Source of the DNA: Streptomyces sp. NBC_01381 | GTDB lineage: Bacteria; Actinomycetota; Actinomycetes; Streptomycetales; Streptomycetaceae | Reading direction: 5' to 3' | DNA: 64,000 bases | Assembly: GCF_026340305.1 (NCBI RefSeq) | Contig: NZ_JAPEPI010000001.1 | Location: 4,216,001-4,280,000 of the forward strand | In this document: positions 7,971-16,557 of the stretch, piece after piece | How positions within the stretch are numbered: position 1 is the first letter of the stretch | Layout of the letters: the number at the start of each line of letters is the position of its first letter | The notes under the pieces: model-generated | Seen by the model: the letters and a program-made list of their open reading frames with translations, nothing else | Told to the model about the DNA's origin: nothing | Database searches by the model: none | Position numbers and translations under genes: made by a program

Positions 7971-7976
7971 TAGAAT
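7971..7976 (+). promoter_or_regulatory. -10 element TAGAAT, 7 bases before ATG 7984
   Basis: A near-consensus -10 hexamer exactly 7 bases before the FHA-ABC start codon, with no Shine-Dalgarno. Transcription is predicted to begin at or next to the ATG (leaderless). Confidence 0.6.
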
Positions 7977-7983
7977 TCGGGGC

Positions 7984-10356
7984 ATGGGAGAGCGGTCCGT
8001 CACCCCGACTGCGCCCGAACTCGTCCTAGAGACCGACACCGGCTCCACGGTGATGAGTCCGAGCCGGGACTATCACGTGGGCCGCGACCCGCTGAGCGAC
8101 ATCTTCATCGACGACGCCCGCGTCTCGTGGCACCACGCGGTCCTGCACGCCGAGCGCGACCACTGGACGATCGAGGACGAGCACAGCACGAACGGCACGT
8201 ACGCCGACGGGCATCGCATCCACGAGTGGGGCGTCGGCCCCGGCAGCGTCATCCGCTTCGGCAATCTCGCCGACGGGCCGCGCGCGGTCCTCGTCGGCCG
8301 CGAGCCGCCCGCCCCCGCCGCTCCCGCGGCCCCCGAGCGTCCCTCCGCCGTCCGTACGCCGTCGGCCACCGGCACCTTCCGGCAGCCGACCACCGTGCGC
8401 CCGCTGCCCGCCCGCACCGTCCGCATCGGCCGCGCCCACGACAACGACCTGGTCATCGACGACCTGATCGTCTCGCGCCGGCACGCGGAACTGCGGGTCC
8501 TGCCGGACGGCACGTACGAGATCGTCGACCTCGGCAGCCACAACGGCACCTACCTCAACGGCCAGCCGGTCGCCCGCGCTTCGGTTGTCCAGGGCGACAT
8601 CATCGGCGTGGGCCACAGCGCGTACTGCCTCATGGGCGACGAACTGCAGGAGTTCGTCGACACCGGTGAGGTCTCGCTCGACGTGCAGGAGCTGACGGTC
8701 GTCGTCGACAAGGGCCGCAAGCGGCTGCTCGACAAGATCTCGTTCCCCGTCGGCGAGAAGTGCCTGCTCGGCGTCGTCGGCCCGAGCGGCGCGGGCAAGT
8801 CCACCCTGCTCAACGCCCTCACCGGCCTGCGCCCCGCCGACGAGGGCACCGTCCTCTACGACGGCCGTGACCTCTACCGCGACTTCGCCGAGCTGCGCAG
8901 GCGCATCGGTCTCGTGCCGCAGGACGACATCCTGCACTCTCAGCTCACCGTGCGCCGTGCCCTCGGCTACGCGGCCGAACTGCGCTTCCCGCAGGACACC
9001 GAGAAGGCGGAACGCCGGGCCAGGGTCGACGAGGTCATCGGTGAACTGGGCCTTGAGGAGCGCGTCGACCAGCCCATCCACAGCCTCTCCGGCGGACAGC
9101 GCAAGCGGGTGAGCGTCGCGCTCGAACTCCTCACCAAACCGTCGCTGCTCTTCCTCGACGAGCCGACGTCGGGACTCGACCCCGGCATGGACCGCTCGGT
9201 CATGCACATGCTGCGCGGCCTCGCCGACGACGGCCGTACCGTCATCGTCGTCACGCACAGCGTGCTCAGCCTCGACGTGTGCGACCGGCTCCTCGTGCTC
9301 GCCGCGGGCGGCCGTATCGCCTACTACGGGCCGCCCCGCGACTCGCTGCCGTTCTTCGGCTACGAGGAGTGGCCCGAGGCCTTCGAGGCCTTCGAGGGGG
9401 ATCACGAACGGGACTGGGCCGGGGACTACCGCAGTTCGCCGTTCCATCAGCAGTACATCGTCAACTCCTCCGCGCAGCCGTATCAGGAGCAGGCACGGGG
9501 CGGCGAGGCCCCGGGTGTCTCCTTCGCGGCGCCGCCGAAGGCGCAGAGCTGGGGTTCTCAACTGCGTACGCTGGTGCGGCGCTACGCGGCCGCGCTGGGC
9601 GCCGACCGCACGTTCCTCGCGATCATGATCGCGCTGCCGTTCGTGATGGGTGCGATGGCCCGCGCGCTCGCCGGCGGCAAGCTGACCCAGGAAACGGCGA
9701 TGAACGCGCTGCTCATCCTCTGCGTCGGCGGAGTCCTGACCGGCGCGGCCAACGCCGTACGGGAACTGGTCAAGGAGCGCGTCATCTACCGGCGCGAACG
9801 GGCCGTCGGGCTCTCCAGATCGGCGTACCTGATGTCGAAGGTCGTCGTGCTCGGCACGATCACCGTGCTGCAGGCCGTCGTGCTGACCCTGGTCGCCCTG
9901 CTCGGCGTCGACCTCAACGCACCCGGCGGCGAAGGCGTGTTGATGCCACCCCTTGTCGAGATCACCCTGGCCGTCGCCCTGTTGTCGTTCACGGCCATGA
10001 TGCTCGGACTCCTCGTCTCGGCGCTGGTGCGCAAGGAGGAGGTGACGATGCCGCTGCTCGTGCTCCTCGCCATCGTCCAAGTCGTGTTCTGCGGGGCCCT
10101 CCTGAAGCTGCACGGCGTGCCCGGGGTCGAGCAGCTCGCGTGGCTCGTGCCGTCGCGCTGGGCGCTCGGCGCGATGGCGGGCACGATCGGCCTCGGCAGG
10201 ATCGTGCCGGGTGACCTGACGACCGATCCGCTGTTCCGGCACTCCACGAGCATGTGGCTGATCAACATGGGGATGCTGGTGGTCCTCTCCGTCGTCTTCG
10301 GCTTCGTGGTCGCCAGGCTGCTGCGCCGGCACGAACCCGCCGTCATGCGGAAGTAG
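7984..10356 (+). CDS. FHA-FHA-ABC (ABCG-type) exporter, Rv1747-like
   Basis: A 790-residue fusion. FHA domain 1 spans about residues 12-105 (GRD at 33, SWHH at 48, NGT at 70). FHA domain 2 spans about 140-215 (GR at 149, SRRH at 164, NGT at 187). An ABC ATPase spans about 235-440, with Walker A GPSGAGKST near 266, signature LSGGQRKR and Walker B LLFLDEP. A C-terminal ABC2 permease has about six membrane segments (540-785). FHA domains bind phosphothreonine, so export is probably gated by a Ser/Thr kinase, as known for mycobacterial Rv1747 with PknF. The inter-FHA linker (106-140) holds several Thr residues. The kinase gene follows two positions downstream. The exported substrate is unknown. 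Confidence 0.93.
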   Translation: MGERSVTPTAPELVLETDTGSTVMSPSRDYHVGRDPLSDIFIDDARVSWHHAVLHAERDHWTIEDEHSTNGTYADGHRIHEWGVGPGSVIRFGNLADGPRAVLVGREPPAPAAPAAPERPSAVRTPSATGTFRQPTTVRPLPARTVRIGRAHDNDLVIDDLIVSRRHAELRVLPDGTYEIVDLGSHNGTYLNGQPVARASVVQGDIIGVGHSAYCLMGDELQEFVDTGEVSLDVQELTVVVDKGRKRLLDKISFPVGEKCLLGVVGPSGAGKSTLLNALTGLRPADEGTVLYDGRDLYRDFAELRRRIGLVPQDDILHSQLTVRRALGYAAELRFPQDTEKAERRARVDEVIGELGLEERVDQPIHSLSGGQRKRVSVALELLTKPSLLFLDEPTSGLDPGMDRSVMHMLRGLADDGRTVIVVTHSVLSLDVCDRLLVLAAGGRIAYYGPPRDSLPFFGYEEWPEAFEAFEGDHERDWAGDYRSSPFHQQYIVNSSAQPYQEQARGGEAPGVSFAAPPKAQSWGSQLRTLVRRYAAALGADRTFLAIMIALPFVMGAMARALAGGKLTQETAMNALLILCVGGVLTGAANAVRELVKERVIYRRERAVGLSRSAYLMSKVVVLGTITVLQAVVLTLVALLGVDLNAPGGEGVLMPPLVEITLAVALLSFTAMMLGLLVSALVRKEEVTMPLLVLLAIVQVVFCGALLKLHGVPGVEQLAWLVPSRWALGAMAGTIGLGRIVPGDLTTDPLFRHSTSMWLINMGMLVVLSVVFGFVVARLLRRHEPAVMRK

Positions 10357-10370
10357 GAGGAGTACATCCG

Positions 10371-11426
10371 ATGACCACCCCCGTGGACTTCCGCCCCACC
10401 CACGTCGTCCCCCAGGACGGTCTTCCCGCCTGGGAGACACCGGACGTGAACCGGCCCACGACCCCGCTGGACGCGCTGCTGCCCGTCCAACTGGTCGACC
10501 GGCTCGGCGACTGGGGGCAGATCGTCTGCGCCAACGGCTGGTCGGCCTGGGTCGACGGCAGGCTCCTCGTCTCCGTCCCCAGCTCCCCGCCCGCCGCGGG
10601 CCACGCCCTGACCCGCACGGCGGACCCGCGCCCGCTCCTTGCACGGGCGGAGGACGCGCTGGGCCGCTACCGACGCGCGGCGGAGGAGCTCGCGAGCGGC
10701 GCCGGCGACGGCGAGACCTTCCGGGCCAGGACCCACGGCTTGCGCGTGGGCATGGTCGTGGACGGCGAATCGGTCTGGCTGTACGACGCCGAGCACGAGC
10801 GGTGGGTGTACTGCGACGGCACCCGCCTGAGCACGTTCGCCGCGGAGGGCGGGCCGAGTGTCCATGGTGGCGGGGAGGGTGGGCCGCGTGTCGGTGGTGG
10901 TGGGGAGGGCGGAGCGAATGTCCGCGGTGGTGGGGCGGCTGGGCCGGGCGTCCGGGGCGGCGCGGAGGGCGGACCGAGCGCCAGGGGCGGTGCGCCGGCT
11001 GGGCCGAGTGCCCGCGGTGGCGCGGTCGGCAGCCCGCCCGCGAACGGTGCCGTGGTGGACGGGCGGCCCGGGAACGGCGCCGTGGTGGAAGGGCGGCCCG
11101 CGAACGGTGCCGCGGTGGGTCCGGAGCCGACCCAGGTGGTCGAGGCCGTCCCGGAAGCCGGTCCGGCGCACGCCCCGCAGGGGGAAGCTCCGTACGGCGA
11201 TGCCCCGCACGATCACGCTCCGTACGGCGAAGAACCCACCCGCATGGCTTCGCCGGTGACCGGCGATTCCGCGCCGCCGTCCGGGCCGAGTGCTCATCGC
11301 GGCGCGGCGGACGCCCCGGAGCCGACGCGGGTCGTCGAAGCCGTTCCGGACGGCGAAGAACCCACTCTTTTGGTCCCGCCCGTGACCGTCGATCCCGCGC
11401 CGCCGTCCCGGCCCGGTGACGCCTGA
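10371..11426 (+). CDS. Repeat-rich linker protein with EPT motifs
   Basis: A 351-residue protein with no family I can name. Residues 1-158 look folded, with WGQIVCANGWSAWVDGRLLV and WLYDAEHERWVYCDG segments. Residues 159-248 are nine Gly-rich decapeptide repeats. Residues 249-351 are disordered and Pro-rich, with four E-P-T motifs at T254 (EPTQVV), T290 (EPTRMA), T319 (EPTRVV) and T332 (EPTLLV). Three of the four have Val at +3, the position that FHA domains read. It has an AGGAGG RBS, starts 14 bases after the FHA-ABC stop and overlaps the kinase start by one base. I infer a phosphorylated scaffold linking kinase and transporter. No membrane segment is present. Confidence 0.8.
   Translation: MTTPVDFRPTHVVPQDGLPAWETPDVNRPTTPLDALLPVQLVDRLGDWGQIVCANGWSAWVDGRLLVSVPSSPPAAGHALTRTADPRPLLARAEDALGRYRRAAEELASGAGDGETFRARTHGLRVGMVVDGESVWLYDAEHERWVYCDGTRLSTFAAEGGPSVHGGGEGGPRVGGGGEGGANVRGGGAAGPGVRGGAEGGPSARGGAPAGPSARGGAVGSPPANGAVVDGRPGNGAVVEGRPANGAAVGPEPTQVVEAVPEAGPAHAPQGEAPYGDAPHDHAPYGEEPTRMASPVTGDSAPPSGPSAHRGAADAPEPTRVVEAVPDGEEPTLLVPPVTVDPAPPSRPGDA
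10845..11114 (+). repeat. Nine 30-bp units coding Gly-rich decapeptides
   Basis: Units run head to tail in frame within the linker gene, such as EGGPSVHGGG, EGGPRVGGGG, EGGANVRGGG and AAGPGVRGGA, decaying to VEGRPANGAA at the end. The repeat probably makes a flexible spacer and is likely to vary in length between strains. Confidence 0.85.
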
Positions 11427-12436
11427 TGGGAGCCGCACCGCGTGAGACGAGCCGGAGCGTGCACTCCGGGCGGCCGTCGGAGCTGATCGGCAAGCAGATC
11501 GCCGGCTACCGCATCGAGGGCGAGGTCGGCCGCGGTGGCATGGCCGTCGTCTACCGGGCCAAGGACCTGCGCCTCGACCGCATCGTCGCCCTCAAGCTGC
11601 TCGCGCCCGAACTCGCCCGCAACGACACCTTCCGGAAGCGCTTCACCCACGAGTCACGCGTGGCCGCGTCCATCGAGCACCCGCACATCGTGCCGGTCTT
11701 CGAGGCGGGCGAGACCGACGGGGTGCTCTACATCGCCATGCGGTACGTTCCCGGGCTCGACCTGCGTCACCTGCTCGACAAATCGGGGCCGCTCCCCGTC
11801 GGGGCCGCGCTGCGCATCGCCGTGCAGGTCGCCTCCGCGCTCGACGCGGCCCACGACCACGGCCTGGTCCACCGCGACGTCAAACCCGGCAACATCCTCG
11901 TCGCCAAGGGGACGGACAGCGACCATCCGGAGCATGTCTATCTGACGGACTTCGGGCTGACGAAGAAGTCGCTCTCGCTGACCGGGTTCACCACTGTGGG
12001 CCAGTTCGTCGGGACCCTCGACTATGTCGCCCCGGAGCAGATCTCGGGGCGTCCGGTGGACGGCCGGTGCGATGTCTACAGCCTCGCCTGCGTCGTGCAC
12101 GAGACCATGGCCGGCGGCCCGCCGTTCCAGCGCGACGACGACATGGCCCTGCTGTGGGCGCATCAGTACGACCAGCCGCCCCGTCTGAGCGAGCTTCGGC
12201 CGGATCTGGCCGGGGGCCTTGACGAGGTCTTGGCGAAGGCGCTGGCGAAGAGTCCCGAGGATCGGTACGGGTCCTGTCTGGAGTTTGTTGCCGCCTTGCG
12301 TGCGGCGGCCGGCGGGGGTGCCGGGCACCCGCCGACACGGGTTGACGTCCCGGTCGAGGGGGCCCCGGCGGACCCGGGAGCGCCGCCGGAGCCGCCCCGT
12401 TGGGCGCGGGCGGTGTTTCGGCGGCTTTCCGGCTGA
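11426..12436 (+). CDS. Soluble PASTA-less Ser/Thr protein kinase
   Basis: A 336-residue Hanks-type kinase. The P-loop is GRGGMAVVY (near 35), the catalytic Lys lies in IVALKLL (near 56), the HRD loop reads VHRDVKPGN (near 150), DFG is LTDFGLTKK (near 175) and the activation segment has VGTLDYVAPEQ. It has no transmembrane segment or extracellular sensor and ends about 35 residues after the Ala-rich helix. The tail holds PPTRVDV around T304, an ideal T-x-x-D FHA ligand if phosphorylated. Its ATG overlaps the upstream TGA by one base, so it is translationally coupled to the linker gene. It probably phosphorylates the linker protein and the FHA-ABC exporter. Confidence 0.93.
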   Translation: MGAAPRETSRSVHSGRPSELIGKQIAGYRIEGEVGRGGMAVVYRAKDLRLDRIVALKLLAPELARNDTFRKRFTHESRVAASIEHPHIVPVFEAGETDGVLYIAMRYVPGLDLRHLLDKSGPLPVGAALRIAVQVASALDAAHDHGLVHRDVKPGNILVAKGTDSDHPEHVYLTDFGLTKKSLSLTGFTTVGQFVGTLDYVAPEQISGRPVDGRCDVYSLACVVHETMAGGPPFQRDDDMALLWAHQYDQPPRLSELRPDLAGGLDEVLAKALAKSPEDRYGSCLEFVAALRAAAGGGAGHPPTRVDVPVEGAPADPGAPPEPPRWARAVFRRLSG

Positions 12437-12472
12437 AGGTTTCGTGGGGGTGCCCGTGTGTATCTGCAGGTG

Positions 12473-12535
12473 CGTCGTGGCTGGTCGCGCCCACGCGGCG
12501 GAGCCGCACATGTCACAGCCCCGCGCCCCTTCGGG
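12473..12535 (+). repeat. 63-bp dispersed element, copy 1
   Basis: Identical over 63 bases to the reverse complement of 41919-41981. It begins 37 bases after the kinase stop. At its end GCGCCCC-TTC-GGGGCGC (12523-12539) folds into a 7-bp stem, so it may end transcription between the converging kinase and streptophobe genes. I recall near-identical copies as common in Streptomyces chromosomes. Confidence 0.9.
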
Positions 12536-12544
12536 GCGCCCCCG

Positions 12545-13819
12545 TCAGCCGTTCTCCGGATTCGTCTCCACCTCGCCATGCCTCTGCACCCGCCGTGCCA
12601 GCAAGCTCCCGATGAAGCCCGTGACCAGGCCCCACGCCAGGGCCAGGCCCAGGGCGGTCCACAGCTTGGGGTTCAGCAGGACCACGCCCGAGAGGCCGCC
12701 GCCGAGATCTCCGATGCCCAGGAGCGAGAGGCCGTAGTGCGCCGAGACGCGGGCCAGCAGACAGACCGTGAGCACCGTCAGCATCAGTGCCACCGCCATG
12801 TGCACGGCGTGCTGCCAGGCCCGCATCCGCGCGGGCGAGCGCGCCGCCATCAGGAACGCGGCCGACAGCACCAGGACCGCGGCGACGGCCAGCAGCCACC
12901 ACACCCGGCCGTCGTACTCGGCCAGCGTGCTCAGATTGAGCGTCGAGTTCTCCGGCGTACGCAGGACATCGTCGAGGACCTGCGGCATGGGCAGCCCGAA
13001 CGGTCCCTCCACGCGGCCTTCCCAGGACGCGCCGAGCCCGAGCGTGAAGGCGAGCCAGACGAGATTGGGCAGGCCGAGCAGGAGCACCGCGAGCGTTTCG
13101 GCGGCATGCCCCTTTGTCGCCGCCACGACCAGGCCGATGACCAGCCCCAGGGCGACGTACGAGAGCAGCAGCACCACCATCGCGAAGGCCGCGGGCCGCA
13201 CCGACTCCTGGAACCGCAACAGCCGGGCGGGGAGCGGCGCCCCGCGTGAGACAAGCAGGGCCACGGCGAGGACACCCGCCAGCCACAGAAGACCGAAGAC
13301 GAGGGTGAGGGGCACTTCCGTCTCGAAGCCGACCTTGGGCGAGGCGTCGAGCAGCTCGCCGATGTCGGAGACCTGCCCTTCGGGGAGCGCGACGGCGAAC
13401 TCGTGGCCGGCCGTGAGGCCGAGGCCGATCAGGAGCAGCACCCACAGCGCCGCGATCCGCCCGGCCCAGCCGGCCAGCTCGCTCGCACCCGCGACCGCCC
13501 GGTGCCGCAGCGGCCTGAGGAATCCGGCGGCGATCACCAGCGCCCCGGCGAGGCCGACCGAGAGGGGGAGCACGGAGAGGTCCGCGTTCGTCTCGGCGAT
13601 CGCACCGGCGTCCCCGGACAGCTTGACCGAGCCGCCCACCGCCATCACGACCACGGCGGCGACGACGCTCGGGAACGCGCCACCCGGCAGATCGGCGGCG
13701 CCCGCGGCCCACAGGCCGAGCGCGGCGACGACGGCCATGACCAGCAGCGCGGCGAGCACGGCCACAAGAGCGTGCAGCCATCCGTGGGGGGCCCGCCTGG
13801 GCGGTTTCTGGTCGCTCAC
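12545..13819 (-). CDS. Streptophobe-family integral membrane protein
   Basis: A 424-residue protein with about ten to eleven hydrophobic segments. The conserved loop TPENSTLNLSTLAEYDGRVW lies near residue 292, and MAVGGSVKLSGDAGAI lies near 60. This is a Streptomyces-specific family of unknown function. GTG 13819 is taken as start because the hexamer TAGCGT lies 6 bases upstream and there is no Shine-Dalgarno. It diverges from the DUF6777-type gene, which is also envelope-associated, so the two may share an envelope role. No enzymatic motif is visible. Confidence 0.85.
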   Translation of the reverse strand: MSDQKPPRRAPHGWLHALVAVLAALLVMAVVAALGLWAAGAADLPGGAFPSVVAAVVVMAVGGSVKLSGDAGAIAETNADLSVLPLSVGLAGALVIAAGFLRPLRHRAVAGASELAGWAGRIAALWVLLLIGLGLTAGHEFAVALPEGQVSDIGELLDASPKVGFETEVPLTLVFGLLWLAGVLAVALLVSRGAPLPARLLRFQESVRPAAFAMVVLLLSYVALGLVIGLVVAATKGHAAETLAVLLLGLPNLVWLAFTLGLGASWEGRVEGPFGLPMPQVLDDVLRTPENSTLNLSTLAEYDGRVWWLLAVAAVLVLSAAFLMAARSPARMRAWQHAVHMAVALMLTVLTVCLLARVSAHYGLSLLGIGDLGGGLSGVVLLNPKLWTALGLALAWGLVTGFIGSLLARRVQRHGEVETNPENG

Positions 13820-13825
13820 GTTGTC

Positions 13826-13831
13826 ACGCTA
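13826..13831 (-). promoter_or_regulatory. -10 element TAGCGT, 6 bases before GTG 13819
   Basis: A TANNNT hexamer with no Shine-Dalgarno between it and the streptophobe start; predicted leaderless message. Confidence 0.5.
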
Positions 13832-13990
13832 AGCAGCGCTTCGTCGGCCCGCCCCTCGGGAGGGGCCGACCGCGTCAGCTTGCGGGCCGCCGTAAACCGG
13901 AGCACACAATGGGCGCGTAACGGTCAAATGGGTGTGAGTATCTGCGCACTCTCTGTAGGCCCCGCAGATCCCCTACGCAGGGAAGAAATC

Positions 13991-15277
13991 GTGAGCGTCG
14001 AACCGCCGTCGTCCGGCAGCCCCACCGGGCCCCCGTCCGGCCCGCTCTCGGGCCCCTCGCAGCCGGGCGCCACCCAGCCCGGAGCGACCACGCCGTCGGC
14101 CGACCGGCCGACGGGCCCTCCTGGTTCTCCGCCCGGCGGCGGGGGATCGGGCGGCGGATCGGGCGGTCCTTCCGGCCCCGGTGGGCCGGACGGGGGAGCC
14201 ACCGGTCCGGGCGAGGGTCCCGGAGAGAAGCCCGAGCGCCCCTGGTGGAAGTCGGCGCCGCGCGTGGCGATCATCGCCGCCGCGATCGTGGCCGCGGTGG
14301 TCCTGACCGTCGTCCTCACGCGCCCCGACGGCACGTCGGACACCGCGGGCGAGGTGCTCCTCCAGCCCGCGTCCAAGTCGGGTCCTGATCCCTTCACCGA
14401 GTCGACGGCCCGTGACGACGACACGCCGCCGTCCCCGACCGCGCTGCCGAGCTCGTCGGCGTCCGCCAACGTGACGCGCGGCGTCGACGGATCGGCACCC
14501 GGTCTCTACGGAGGCACGCGCAAGGTCAGCAGCTGCGACGTGGAGAAGCAGGTCTCCGTACTCCAGAAGGACGCGGCGAAGAACAAGGCGTTCGCCTCGG
14601 TCCTCGACATCGAACCGTCCGCCGTGCCCGCCTACCTGCGCTCGCTCACCCCCGTACAGCTGCGCGTCGACACCCGCGTGACCAACCACGGCTACCGCGA
14701 CGGCGCCCCGACCGCCTACCAGGCAGTCCTGCAGGCCGGCACCGCCGTGCTCGTCGACGACCGCGGCGTACCGCGGGTGCGCTGCGCCTGCGGCAATCCG
14801 CTGACGCCGCCGGTCGCCCAGAAGTCCCCGAAGCAGACGGGCGACACGTGGCCCGGCTACCGGTCCTCGAACGTCGTGGTCGTGGCGCCCGCCGTCCAGG
14901 TGGTGAACGTCTTCATCATCTTCGACCCGCACAGCGGCGAATGGTTCGAGCGTGACAAGGGCGACACGGGCGCAGGCGACGAGAAGACCACGCCGCCGAC
15001 GACCAAGCCGACGCCGACCGCGTCCGTGTCGCTGTCGCCGTCCGAGTCCGGGAGCCCCAAGCCCTGCGTCTCGGCGCCCGCCGACGGCACCGGGGCTCCC
15101 TCGCCCGACGGCTCGGCCAGTCCGTGCCCGTCGACATCGGCCCCGTCGTCCCCGCCGGTCACCCCGCCCTCGTCCGATGTGTCGCCGCCCTCCTCGGAAC
15201 CCGTGCAGCCGCCCGAGTCCGACGCCCCGCAACCGGAGTCGGCACAGTCGGCACCGGTGACGGATGGAGGTTCGTGA
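13991..15277 (+). CDS. DUF6777-type membrane-anchored protein
   Basis: A 428-residue protein. Residues 1-80 are Pro/Gly/Ser-rich and cytoplasmic, and a single transmembrane helix lies at about 90-112 (VAIIAAAIVAAVVLTVVLT). A folded extracellular domain spans about 125-320, starting near GLYGGTRKVSSCDVEKQ and ending near FDPHSGEWFERD. It contains Cys pairs (SSCD and RCACG) that could form disulphides. The tail from 325 on is Pro/Ser/Thr-rich and disordered, as in wall-spanning proteins. GTG 13991 is used with GGAAG upstream. Function is unknown. Confidence 0.75.
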   Translation: MSVEPPSSGSPTGPPSGPLSGPSQPGATQPGATTPSADRPTGPPGSPPGGGGSGGGSGGPSGPGGPDGGATGPGEGPGEKPERPWWKSAPRVAIIAAAIVAAVVLTVVLTRPDGTSDTAGEVLLQPASKSGPDPFTESTARDDDTPPSPTALPSSSASANVTRGVDGSAPGLYGGTRKVSSCDVEKQVSVLQKDAAKNKAFASVLDIEPSAVPAYLRSLTPVQLRVDTRVTNHGYRDGAPTAYQAVLQAGTAVLVDDRGVPRVRCACGNPLTPPVAQKSPKQTGDTWPGYRSSNVVVVAPAVQVVNVFIIFDPHSGEWFERDKGDTGAGDEKTTPPTTKPTPTASVSLSPSESGSPKPCVSAPADGTGAPSPDGSASPCPSTSAPSSPPVTPPSSDVSPPSSEPVQPPESDAPQPESAQSAPVTDGGS

Positions 15278-15393
15278 TCGGAGGGGTGCGATCAGGCGCT
15301 AGCGTGGTGGGTGCTGTCGGCGAGGCCCGTCCTGTGCCGGTGCTGGCTCCGGCGGCGTAGGAGGGGAAAAGCATTGCGGGCCGGAGCGGCGTC

Positions 15394-16557
15394 TTGAGAG
15401 TTCTGCACACGTCCGACTGGCATCTGGGCCGGGCGTTCCACCGGGTGAACATGCTCGGGGCCCAGGCCGACTTCATCGGCCACCTCGTCGCCACGGTGCG
15501 TGAGCGCGACGTGGACGTCGTGGTCGTGTCCGGGGACGTGTACGACAGGGCGGTGCCGCCGCTCGCCGCCGTCGAGCTGTTCGACGATGCGCTGCACCGG
15601 CTCGCCGACCTGGGCGTGCCGACCGTGATGATCTCCGGGAACCACGACTCGGCGCGCCGCCTCGGTGTCGGCGCCGGTCTCATCGGCCGTGCCGGCATCC
15701 ATCTGCGGACCGCGCCCGCCGCCTGCGGTGAACCGGTCGTCCTGGCCGACGCCCACGGGGACGTGGCGTTCTACGGCCTTCCCTACCTTGAACCGGCCCT
15801 GGTCAAGGACGAGTTCGGGGTGGTGCGCGCCGGGCACGAGGCGGTCATCGGCGCCGCCATGGACCGGGTGCGTGCCGACCTGGCCACCCGCGCGCCGGGC
15901 ACCCGTTCCGTCGTCCTCGCCCATGCCTTCGTCACCGGCGGCGAGGCAAGCGACAGCGAGCGGGACATCACCGTCGGCGGGGTCGCCGCCGTGCCGTCGG
16001 GCGTCTTCGACGGCGTCGACTATGTGGCCCTCGGCCACCTGCACGGCAGCCAGGCGATCAGCGAGCGGGTGCGCTACTCGGGCTCCCCACTGCCGTACTC
16101 GTTCTCCGAGTCCGCCCACCGCAAGACCATGTGGCTCATCGACCTGGGGGCCGCGGGGGAGATCGACGCCGAGCGGATCGACTGCCCGGTGCCACGGCCG
16201 CTCGCCCGCGTCCGGGGACGGCTCGACGTGCTGCTCGCCGACCCGGACCTCGCCCGCCACGAGGAATCCTGGCTCGAGGCGACACTCACCGACCCGGTGC
16301 GGCCCGACGACCCCATGGCCCGCCTCTGCGAGCGCTTCCCGCACACGCTCAGTCTCGTCTTCGACCCGGAACGGTCCCCGGAGGACCCGGACATCTCGTA
16401 CGCACAGCGCCTCAAGGGCCGCAGCGATCAGGAGATCGCGGAGGACTTCGTGACCCATGTGCGCGGCGCCGGGCCCGATGTGCGCGAACGGGCGGTCCTG
16501 GAGGCGGCGTTCGACACCGTCCGCACCGAGGACACCCTGCGGGAGGTCGCCCGATGA
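15394..16557 (+). CDS. sbcD: SbcD nuclease subunit of the SbcCD complex
   Basis: A 387-residue metallophosphoesterase-type exonuclease. Motifs are HTSDWHLG at the N-terminus, GDVYDR near residue 49, GNHDS near residue 84 and GHLHGS near residue 215. With SbcC it processes DNA ends and hairpins during repair and replication. The start is an unusual TTG at 15394, supported by GGAG 7 bases upstream and by MRVLHTSDWH being the normal start of this family. Its stop overlaps the sbcC ATG by 4 bases (ATGA). Confidence 0.95.
   Translation: MRVLHTSDWHLGRAFHRVNMLGAQADFIGHLVATVRERDVDVVVVSGDVYDRAVPPLAAVELFDDALHRLADLGVPTVMISGNHDSARRLGVGAGLIGRAGIHLRTAPAACGEPVVLADAHGDVAFYGLPYLEPALVKDEFGVVRAGHEAVIGAAMDRVRADLATRAPGTRSVVLAHAFVTGGEASDSERDITVGGVAAVPSGVFDGVDYVALGHLHGSQAISERVRYSGSPLPYSFSESAHRKTMWLIDLGAAGEIDAERIDCPVPRPLARVRGRLDVLLADPDLARHEESWLEATLTDPVRPDDPMARLCERFPHTLSLVFDPERSPEDPDISYAQRLKGRSDQEIAEDFVTHVRGAGPDVRERAVLEAAFDTVRTEDTLREVAR

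Noticed and set aside
8026..11493. 1155-residue minus-strand frame
   Set aside because: Antisense shadow of the FHA-ABC and linker genes; Arg/Gly/Asp-rich without domains.
12473..12535. CRISPR or tRNA in the 63-bp element
   Set aside because: Only two dispersed copies, no regular spacers and no cloverleaf; it is a dispersed repeat.
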